A stretch of DNA of 64,000 nucleotides from Actinoplanes sp. L3-i22. Lineage in GTDB: Bacteria > Actinomycetota > Actinomycetes > Mycobacteriales > Micromonosporaceae. Below the pieces are notes generated by a model. It ran no database searches, was not told the origin of the DNA, and worked only from the letters and a program-made list of their open reading frames with translations. Positions 58,194 to 64,000 of the stretch are shown here, piece after piece (the first letter of the stretch is position 1; each line of letters begins with the position of its first letter). The DNA lies in assembly GCF_019704555.1 (NCBI RefSeq), contig NZ_AP024745.1, positions 5,464,501 through 5,528,500 of the forward strand. Reading direction: 5' to 3'. Position numbers and translations under genes: made by a program.

Positions 58194-59351
58194 ATGCAGT
58201 CCAAAGTGATGTCCGGCGTCCTGGTGGTGACCCTGCTCGCCGCCGGTGGCTGCGGCAGCGACGACACCACCGACTCGGCCGCGCCCGGCGCGAGCAGCGC
58301 CGCGCAGGGCCGCGGCCCGGGCGGTCCCGGCGGTGGTGGCATGGGGAACATGCAGACGTTCACCGCGGTGAACCTGAACACCGACGGCGACAGCCCGGGC
58401 GGCGCGAACACCGCCGAGGTGGTCACCGCGGCGAAGGCGTTCCTGGCCACGCTGGACGCGACCACCCTGGACAAGGTCAGCTTCGACTTCACCGACAACC
58501 AGTCGCGCCAGACCTGGTCGAACTATCCGGCCACCACGGTGGCCCGCAAGGGCGTCGCGCTCAAGGATCTGACCGAGGCGCAGCGGACCGCGGCCCTCGC
58601 GATGCTCAAGGTGGCGCTCAGCGACGACGGCTACCAGCAGGTGCTGAACATCCAGAAGTCCGACGACTACCTGAACAGCCTCGGCGGGCAGGGCGCGGAC
58701 GGCTTCGGCAGCCTGGTCGACTACTTCGTGGCGGTCTACGGCACCCCGTCGGCCACCGACCCGTTCATGATCCAGTTCGGTGGGCACCACCTGGCCCGCA
58801 ACCTCACCTACAACGGGACGAAGGTCAGCCAGACGCCGCAGTTCGTCGGCTCCGAGCCGACCTCGTTCCAGGTCGACGGCAAGACCGTGGCGCCGGTCGA
58901 GCCGGAGTCCGACTCGATGTTCGCGATGGTCGCGGCGCTCAGCGCCGACCAGAAGACCGCCGCCAAGCTCACCTCGGGCACCTACGACGACCTGCTGATG
59001 GGCCCGACCCACGACGACGGCACGTTCCCGGCGTCCGAGGGGCTGGCCGTCTCCGGGCTCAGCGCCGCGCAGAAGAAGCTGGTCACGGCGGCGATGACGG
59101 CCTACGTCGCGGACCTGCCGGCCGACGCGGCGGCCAAGTCGCTGGCCAAGTACCAGTCCGAACTGGACTCCACCAAGATCGCCTGGGCGAACAACACCGG
59201 GCCCAGCGACGAGAGCAGCTACATCCGGATCGACGGGCCCAGCGTCTGGATCGAGTTCATCAACACCCGCAGCATGAGCACGCCGAACATCCACTACCAC
59301 TCGGTCTACCGGGACAAGACCAACGACTACGGCAGCACGAAACCGTCATGA
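58194..59351 (+). CDS. DUF3500-like secreted lipoprotein
   Basis: A 385-residue lipoprotein: SKVMSGVLVVTLLAAGGC with Cys20, then a Gly/Pro-rich linker (AAQGRGPGGPGGGG). The body (AAKAFLATLDATTLDKVSFDFTD, RKGVALKDLTEAQRTAALAMLKVALSDDGYQQV, DPFMIQFGGHHLARNLTYNG, NIHYHSVYRDKTNDYG) matches the DUF3500 pattern. No function is established. It is translationally coupled (ATGA) to a HupE-like gene, so a metal- or surface-related role is possible. The bases between 58000 and 58193 hold no gene. Confidence 0.8.
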   Translation: MQSKVMSGVLVVTLLAAGGCGSDDTTDSAAPGASSAAQGRGPGGPGGGGMGNMQTFTAVNLNTDGDSPGGANTAEVVTAAKAFLATLDATTLDKVSFDFTDNQSRQTWSNYPATTVARKGVALKDLTEAQRTAALAMLKVALSDDGYQQVLNIQKSDDYLNSLGGQGADGFGSLVDYFVAVYGTPSATDPFMIQFGGHHLARNLTYNGTKVSQTPQFVGSEPTSFQVDGKTVAPVEPESDSMFAMVAALSADQKTAAKLTSGTYDDLLMGPTHDDGTFPASEGLAVSGLSAAQKKLVTAAMTAYVADLPADAAAKSLAKYQSELDSTKIAWANNTGPSDESSYIRIDGPSVWIEFINTRSMSTPNIHYHSVYRDKTNDYGSTKPS

Positions 59352-60631
59352 GGTTCGGCCGGTTGATCGCGTGCGTCGTGCTGGCGTACGCGATCGTCGC
59401 GGCGGTCGCCCCCGACGGCGCCGCCGCGCATCCGCTCAGCACCACGGCGGTGCTGCTGAAACCCGGGACGCACGCGGTGACCGGAACGGTTCAGCTGCCG
59501 ATCGACCGGCTGGAGGTCGCGCTGGACGAGCCGCTCAGCGCGGCGACGGTGACCCAACCGGACAAACTTCAGGAGCTCACGACGTACGTCGAAAGCCATG
59601 TCACCGCCGCGGGAAACGCCGGAGCCTGGACCGTCGCCCTGGCCGGAGGCCGGGTGGAGAACGTCGACGCGGTCGACCACCTGGTCCTCGACCTGACCCT
59701 GACCCCGCCGGACGGCGTGGTCGGCGACTTCCGGTTGAGCTACGACGCGATCCTCCACAGGATCGTCAGTCATCAGGTCTTCGTCGCGGTCGAACAGCCC
59801 GGCGCGGACAGCTACACCAGCCTCGGCGTGCTCGACTGGCGCCGGCACGTGATCACCGTGCCGGTCGCCGGCGCGACCCGGCAGGACGGGTTCCTGGCGT
59901 CGGTGCGGCTCGGCGTCCGGCACATCGGCGAGGGCGCCGACCACCTGCTCTTCCTGATCATGCTGCTGCTCCCGGCGCCGTTGCTGGCCCGCCGCGGCCG
60001 CTGGGTGCGCGGCGGCGACCTGCGCCGCAACGGCGTACGGGTGGTGCACGTGGTCACCGCGTTCGCGATCGGTCACTCGATCACCCTGGCGCTCGGGGCG
60101 CTCGGCTACGTGGCGGTGCCGACCCGGGTGGTGGAGAGCCTGATCGCGCTCTCGATCCTGGTCTCCGGCGTGCACGCGATCCGGCCGCTGGTCCCGGGCG
60201 GGGAGGCGTGGATCGCGGCCGGCTTCGGGCTGATGCACGGGCTGGCGTTCGCCGCGCTGATCGGCGACCTCGGACTGGGCCGGGGATCGCTGGTGGCCGA
60301 CCTGCTCGGCTTCAACCTGGGCATCGAGCTCACCCAGCTGATCGTGGTGGCGCTGCTGATGCCGTCGCTGCTGGTGCTCAGCCGGACCCGGTTCTACCCG
60401 GTGGTCCGTACCGCGCTGGCCGGCGCGGGGATCGTGCTGGCCGCGGCCTGGCTGGCCGAGCGCACCACGCTGATCGCCGCGAACCCGATCGACCCGGTGA
60501 CCGACGCGCTCGTGGCCCACCCGTTCGCGGTCGCGGTGGCCCTGGCCGCGCTGGCCGCGGCCGGCTGGACGGCGTCCGGGGCGGAGTTCAGATCCGGAAG
60601 CCGCCGATCACCTGTTGCAGCTCGGCGCTGA
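59348..60631 (+). CDS. HupE/UreJ_2-like membrane protein
   Basis: A 427-residue protein. A signal sequence ([25 protein letters not shown]) precedes an extracytoplasmic beta-rich domain of about 150 residues. A membrane domain follows, with [59 protein letters not shown] and more. HxxxGxDHxLF is the HupE/UreJ metal motif seen in nickel/cobalt-related proteins. The ATG overlaps the lipoprotein stop. Its 3' end overlaps the convergent chemoreceptor gene by 44 bases. Confidence 0.83.
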   Translation: MRFGRLIACVVLAYAIVAAVAPDGAAAHPLSTTAVLLKPGTHAVTGTVQLPIDRLEVALDEPLSAATVTQPDKLQELTTYVESHVTAAGNAGAWTVALAGGRVENVDAVDHLVLDLTLTPPDGVVGDFRLSYDAILHRIVSHQVFVAVEQPGADSYTSLGVLDWRRHVITVPVAGATRQDGFLASVRLGVRHIGEGADHLLFLIMLLLPAPLLARRGRWVRGGDLRRNGVRVVHVVTAFAIGHSITLALGALGYVAVPTRVVESLIALSILVSGVHAIRPLVPGGEAWIAAGFGLMHGLAFAALIGDLGLGRGSLVADLLGFNLGIELTQLIVVALLMPSLLVLSRTRFYPVVRTALAGAGIVLAAAWLAERTTLIAANPIDPVTDALVAHPFAVAVALAALAAAGWTASGAEFRSGSRRSPVAARR

Positions 60632-62237
60632 TCCCGGCCAGTTCCTGCACCGTGGTGGTGGCCTCGGCCAGCGACTCCGTCGTGGTCTGCGCCGCGCTGG
60701 CCACCCCGGTGATCGTCCCGGCGATCTCGCTGCTGCCCTGCGCCGCGTCGCCGACGCTGCGGCTCATCTCGCCGGTGGTCGCGGTCTGCTCCTCGACCGC
60801 CGAGGCGATGGTCAGCTGGTAGTCGTTGATCCGGGCGATGATCTGGGAGATCTCGCCGATCGCGGCGACCGCGTTGGTGGTGTCGGTCTGGATCGCCTCG
60901 ACCCGCTTGGAGATGTCGTCGGTGGCCCGGGCGGTCTCCTGGGCGAGGTCCTTGACCTCGCTGGCGACCACGGCGAACCCCTTGCCCATCTCGCCGGCCC
61001 GGGCCGCCTCGATGGTGGCGTTCAGCGCGAGCAGGTTCGTCTGCTCGGCGATCGCGGTGATCGTCTTCACCACGTTGCCGATCTCGGTGCTGGACGCGCC
61101 CAGCTTCGACACGGTCGCGTTGGTGGTCTCCGCGACGGTCACCGCCTCGGCGGCGACCCGGGCGGCCTCGTTCGCGCTCTCGGCGATCTCCCGGATCGAG
61201 ACGCCCATCTCCTCGCTGCCGGCGGCGACCGTCTGCACGTTGATCGACACCGTGCCGGCCGCGGCGGCGACCGTGTCGGCCTGGGCCGCGGCGTCCCGCG
61301 CCGACGAGCCGATCCGCTCGGTCGCGCCGGTCAGCCGCTGGGTGCTCTGCCCGAGCACCCGGGTGCTGGTGGTGAGCCGGCCGACCATCTCGCGCAGGCT
61401 GTCCCGGGCGGTGTTGACCGCGACCGCCATCGCGCCCAGCTCGTCGCGGACCTGCACCTCGGCCGGGACGGTGAGGTCGCCGCGGGCGACCGCGCCCAGC
61501 GAGGTGGAGACGCTGCCGAGCTGGCGCACGATCACCCGGCAGACGAACGCGCCGAGACCGACCGCCAGCACCAGGGCGATCGCCATGTAGATCAGCATCT
61601 GGTCGCGGGCGCTGCCGGCCGAGTTCTCCGCGTCGGTCGCCATCGCGGCGGCCTCGGCGTCCTCGGTCTGCTGCAGCTGCGCGATCGCGTCCTTGAGCTT
61701 GGTCTGCGTATTGGTCCAGGCGGTCGTGATCTGATCGGCGGCCGGCACCTCGAAGCCGGACGCCGGCGCCTCCCGGAACAGCACCACGTTCCGCAGGTTC
61801 TGGAAGTACGTGGCGGCCTCGTCGACCTGCTGCGCGGCCGCGGTCCGGTCGGCGGAGCCGCGAGCCAGCTGCTGGTAGGCGGCGAGCGCCGTGGTGAACG
61901 CCTCGTCGGCGTCCGCGACCAGGGTCCGGGAGGCGGCCTTCTGCGCTGCCGGGACGGCCAGCCAGCCGAACGTGTTCTGCCAGCCGTCGCCGGTCGCGCC
62001 ACGCAGCTTGCTCAACTGCACCAGCGCGTCGACGTGCGTGGACTTCATCTCCTTGATGTCGTCGCGCATCCCGTTGACCCGGACGATGCCCAGGATCCCG
62101 ATCGCGAGCGCGGCGGCCGCGACGGTCAGCACCGACACGAAGATCTTGGTGCCGACCCGGTAGTCGGAGAGCCGGCCGGCGATCGCGTTCCGCGGCACGG
62201 TGATCTGCGCCCTGGCCGGCCGGACACCAGTGCTCAT
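60588..62237 (-). CDS. Methyl-accepting chemotaxis protein
   Basis: A 549-residue chemoreceptor. Transmembrane helix 1 ([21 protein letters not shown]), a four-helix ligand domain (about 50-210), helix 2 ([23 protein letters not shown]), HAMP, then the signalling domain with the tip [41 protein letters not shown]. The ligand is unknown. Its presence implies flagellar motility, which in this group usually means motile spores. Confidence 0.93.
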   Translation of the reverse strand: MSTGVRPARAQITVPRNAIAGRLSDYRVGTKIFVSVLTVAAAALAIGILGIVRVNGMRDDIKEMKSTHVDALVQLSKLRGATGDGWQNTFGWLAVPAAQKAASRTLVADADEAFTTALAAYQQLARGSADRTAAAQQVDEAATYFQNLRNVVLFREAPASGFEVPAADQITTAWTNTQTKLKDAIAQLQQTEDAEAAAMATDAENSAGSARDQMLIYMAIALVLAVGLGAFVCRVIVRQLGSVSTSLGAVARGDLTVPAEVQVRDELGAMAVAVNTARDSLREMVGRLTTSTRVLGQSTQRLTGATERIGSSARDAAAQADTVAAAAGTVSINVQTVAAGSEEMGVSIREIAESANEAARVAAEAVTVAETTNATVSKLGASSTEIGNVVKTITAIAEQTNLLALNATIEAARAGEMGKGFAVVASEVKDLAQETARATDDISKRVEAIQTDTTNAVAAIGEISQIIARINDYQLTIASAVEEQTATTGEMSRSVGDAAQGSSEIAGTITGVASAAQTTTESLAEATTTVQELAGISAELQQVIGGFRI

Positions 62238-62376
62238 CGCCAGACCCCCATCGTGACGGCGTACTCCTACGCCTTGATGATCTGCCGCCGCGGCGGCATT
62301 GTCAGAGCTTTGCCCGGAACCCGGTCAGCCGCCGCGGGCAGGTTCCCCGCCGCCCGATTCGGGTAGAACGTCTGGA

Positions 62377-62610
62377 GTGACCTCAGACCAGCACGACCGG
62401 CGTGACACGGCCGAAACGATGCACGACACCGCGGACGAGCTGGAACGCAGCGAAACGATGCTGCACGAGGCCGCCGAGCGGTCCCCGGACGCCGCCACCA
62501 CGGCCCGGCTGCACCGCCTGGGCGACGAGGTGACCCGCCGGGCCAAGGAGATCGACCGCCGCGCCGCCACCCTCGAAGCCGCCGCCGAGACGCCGACCGC
62601 CATCGGTTGA
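62377..62610 (+). CDS. Small acidic helical hypothetical protein
   Basis: A 77-residue protein, charged and helical (DTAETMHDTADELERSETMLHEAAERS then RLHRLGDEVTRRAKEIDRRAATLEAAAE), resembling small actinobacterial coiled-coil proteins. The GTG at 62377 is chosen by the onset of coding composition; its ribosome site is weak. Function unknown. Confidence 0.5.
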   Translation: MTSDQHDRRDTAETMHDTADELERSETMLHEAAERSPDAATTARLHRLGDEVTRRAKEIDRRAATLEAAAETPTAIG

Positions 62611-62615
62611 ACACC

Positions 62616-62747
62616 GTGCTGGCCGGCGACCCGGCTCAGTCCCCGGCAAAACACCGCGTGGACCGAGGCGCCCGCACCGACCGCGGTCGCCACCCGGGCA
62701 CCACGGTCTCCGTCATCGAGAAGGCGGCCCGCCGGACCACCGGCTGA
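62616..62747 (+). CDS. Possible 43-residue basic protein
   Basis: A short frame from GTG 62616 to TGA 62745-62747. The product is basic, ending VSVIEKAARRTTG, and fills the gap between the preceding small gene and the convergent one. There is no clear ribosome site. It may be a degraded remnant. Confidence 0.22.
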   Translation: MLAGDPAQSPAKHRVDRGARTDRGRHPGTTVSVIEKAARRTTG

Positions 62748-62750
62748 CGC

Positions 62751-63125
62751 TCACTCAGCGAGCCAGAACGGACCCGGCGCGGGCACCTCGGTGACGGCGG
62801 CTTCCCGGACCTGCCACATCGAGGCGCCCGCGCCCTCCTCGGCGGTGACCACGAACAGGCCGCGGGGCCAGTCGTCGTCCTCGTCGACCGGCGTCATCCT
62901 GGCCAGCTGCTCGACCTGCTCACGAAGCCACGGGACCTCGCCCTGCCGGATGTCGCCGCCGTAGAACAGATACAGCGACCAGTTGAACGGCCTGACCGGA
63001 AAGGCCCACCCGCCGGAGTAGAGCTCATGCCGGTGCCGCTCGATGATCCCCTCAGCGGCTTCCCGCTGCGCGAAGTCGATCTCGAGCCACCCGCGAATGG
63101 ACGCGTACATCCCCACGCCCGGCAT
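62751..63125 (-). CDS. Hypothetical protein, about 119-124 residues
   Basis: An acidic, Trp-rich small protein: MYASIRGWLEIDFAQREAAEGIIERH, YSGGWAFPVRPFNWSLYLFYGGDIRQGEVPWLREQVEQLARM, then DDWPRGLFVVTAEEG. The compact pattern is reminiscent of SMI1-associated or immunity-like small proteins annotated only as hypothetical. The start could be the Met at 63125 or 63110. No function can be given. Confidence 0.6.
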   Translation of the reverse strand: MPGVGMYASIRGWLEIDFAQREAAEGIIERHRHELYSGGWAFPVRPFNWSLYLFYGGDIRQGEVPWLREQVEQLARMTPVDEDDDWPRGLFVVTAEEGAGASMWQVREAAVTEVPAPGPFWLAE

Positions 63126-63255
63126 GGTAGTTCGGCCAAGCCGCGGCACCCGCCGGCCGCTGCGGCTTCTGTCGCCTGTCGGCAGTGCCGGCGCCGCGGC
63201 CGTGGACCGCTTCTACGCTGGCGTTTCACCGAGAAACGCCGAAGAGGTGTCGAGG

Positions 63256-63825
63256 ATGGACGAGGCGACCCGGGTGACGATCGTCGTCGGTGACGACGGC
63301 GCCGACGAACAGCGGCTCGACGAGGCGACCCGGCTGCCGCGGCGGGAACCGGTCGCCGTCCCGGACGCCATGGAGACGTTCTTCGACGACGGCGACAACA
63401 GCTTCCCCGCCGTGTTCCTGCTCGCCGCGTGGACCTTCCTGACCGTGATGGCGGCCGTCGTCACGGTCGTGCGCCGCCGGGCCCGGCCGTTCTCGCCGGC
63501 GCCCGCCCTGGGCGCCCTGTCGACCGCCGTCACCCTGGCGGCACCCGGCTGGATCCTGGTCCAGGGCCCGACCGACGCCCAGCGGGTCGCCCACGCCACG
63601 ATGCTGGTCGTCGCCGTCCTGATCGTCCTGCTGCTCGACGACGACCGTCCGGTGCCGGTGGCCGCGGCCCGGCTGTCGCTGCTCGCCATGCTGCTGTTGC
63701 AGGTCCCGGCCGACCCGGCGGTCAGCCGTACCGTGTCGGCCTGGCCCTTCGTGCTGGCGACGATCGCCGCCGTCCTCGCGGCCGGCGCGCTCTACGCCGG
63801 CCGTAAGGAAGTCGTCACCCCTTGA
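63256..63825 (+). CDS. Membrane protein of unknown function
   Basis: A 189-residue protein. The first 45 residues are acidic and hydrophilic with a repeated element (DEATR.., LDEATRLPRR). Four hydrophobic segments follow (FPAVFLLAAWTFLTVMAAVVTVV, LSTAVTLAAPGWILVQ, HATMLVVAVLIVLLL, WPFVLATIAAVLAAGALYAG). The tail overlaps the convergent sugar permease gene by 11 bases. No family is recognised. Confidence 0.6.
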   Translation: MDEATRVTIVVGDDGADEQRLDEATRLPRREPVAVPDAMETFFDDGDNSFPAVFLLAAWTFLTVMAAVVTVVRRRARPFSPAPALGALSTAVTLAAPGWILVQGPTDAQRVAHATMLVVAVLIVLLLDDDRPVPVAAARLSLLAMLLLQVPADPAVSRTVSAWPFVLATIAAVLAAGALYAGRKEVVTP

Positions 63826-64000
63826 CCGCGCCGGTGAGGCCGCCGACGATGCGGCGTTCGAAGAGGCTGAAGAAGACCAGGGCCGGGATCATCGACAGCG
63901 ACGTGAACGCGAGGACCTTGGCGGTGTCCACCGAGTACACCGACGCGAACGCCTGCACACCCAGCGGCAGCGTGAACGTGTCCGGGTCGTTGAGGATGAA
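63815..64000 (-). CDS. Carbohydrate ABC permease (MalG/LacG type), 3' end only
   Basis: The last 61 codons of a permease whose start lies outside the window. The end ALVFFSLFERRIVGGLTGAVKG is the highly conserved C-terminus of CUT1-family inner membrane components (usually FxxxQRxxVxGLTxGAVKG), preceded by a helix with LAFTSLSMIP. The second-permease position suggests sugar-binding and first-permease genes further right. The substrate cannot be told. Confidence 0.88.
   Translation of the reverse strand, partial: FILNDPDTFTLPLGVQAFASVYSVDTAKVLAFTSLSMIPALVFFSLFERRIVGGLTGAVKG

Noticed and set aside
1..64000. tRNA/rRNA genes, CRISPR arrays, transposases or phage genes
   Set aside because: None recognised on either strand by reading; repeats found are only short operators, one tandem pair and hairpins.

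Overview
The window is very GC-rich, protein-dense actinobacterial DNA. Nearly every codon ends in G or C, GTG starts are common, and genes are chained by ATGA/GTGA overlaps. SARP-era regulator types (XRE-NB-ARC-TPR), GAF-ANTAR proteins, a SigF/SigB-type sigma factor, a methyl-accepting chemotaxis protein and abundant secondary-metabolism genes fit a motile, sporulating member of the Micromonosporaceae such as Actinoplanes. This placement is inferred from gene style only. No rRNA, tRNA, CRISPR array, phage or insertion sequence was found.

Region 1 (1-18440) is a biosynthetic cluster and the most unusual part. On the plus strand, a type I polyketide synthase truncated by the window edge (KS, degenerate AT, DH-like, ACP, thioesterase) is followed by an FAD aromatic hydroxylase. 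On the minus strand is a twelve-gene, mostly overlapping operon. It opens with a 22-codon gene missed by length filters, whose product is a short basic peptide with a YxxP motif. Next come an asparagine synthetase with a PqqD-like tail, an AurF-type diiron N-oxygenase, an MFS exporter, two C-terminally shortened pyruvate-kinase-like proteins flanking an APH-fold kinase, a thymidylate-kinase-like P-loop protein, an O-methyltransferase, a nucleotidyltransferase-fold protein, a free PqqD protein and a stand-alone malonyl-type acyltransferase. The last could serve the PKS, whose own AT has lost its active site. A GNAT and a beta-lactamase-fold serine hydrolase lie between the two arms. I read this as a candidate undescribed peptide-templated or peptide-associated pathway coupled to a trans-AT PKS.

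Region 2 (18469-31917) holds a fatty acid desaturase, GAF-ANTAR x2, glycosyltransferase and (alpha/alpha)6-protein set with a divergent MarR regulator; a glutathione peroxidase; a small molybdopterin oxidoreductase with its cytochrome b partner; a large secreted nuclease; a TetR/DoxX-like pair; and a GT87-type membrane mannosyltransferase.

Region 3 (32067-48614) holds a methyltransferase, an ABC uptake system of NitT/TauT type divergent from a CitA/DcuS-type two-component system, a SigF-like sigma factor, two coupled methyltransferases, an NmrA-family reductase, an SRPBCC protein followed by a 25-codon peptide gene, an XRE-NB-ARC-TPR regulator, an adenylate kinase fused to a leftover acetyl-CoA synthetase tail, an I36-type secreted inhibitor, and a TetR/quinone-oxidoreductase pair with two matching operators.

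Region 4 (48677-57588) is a coherent sialic-acid-type catabolic locus: a GntR/FadR regulator, then a divergent chain encoding a dipeptide-family ABC transporter (with an unusual permease-ATPase fusion), a NanA-like lyase, a ROK kinase and a NanE epimerase, joined mostly by 4-base overlaps.

Region 5 (57670-64000) has a repeat-containing hypothetical gene, a DUF3500-like lipoprotein coupled to a HupE-like membrane protein, a chemoreceptor, three small hypothetical genes, and the end of a sugar ABC permease running off the window.
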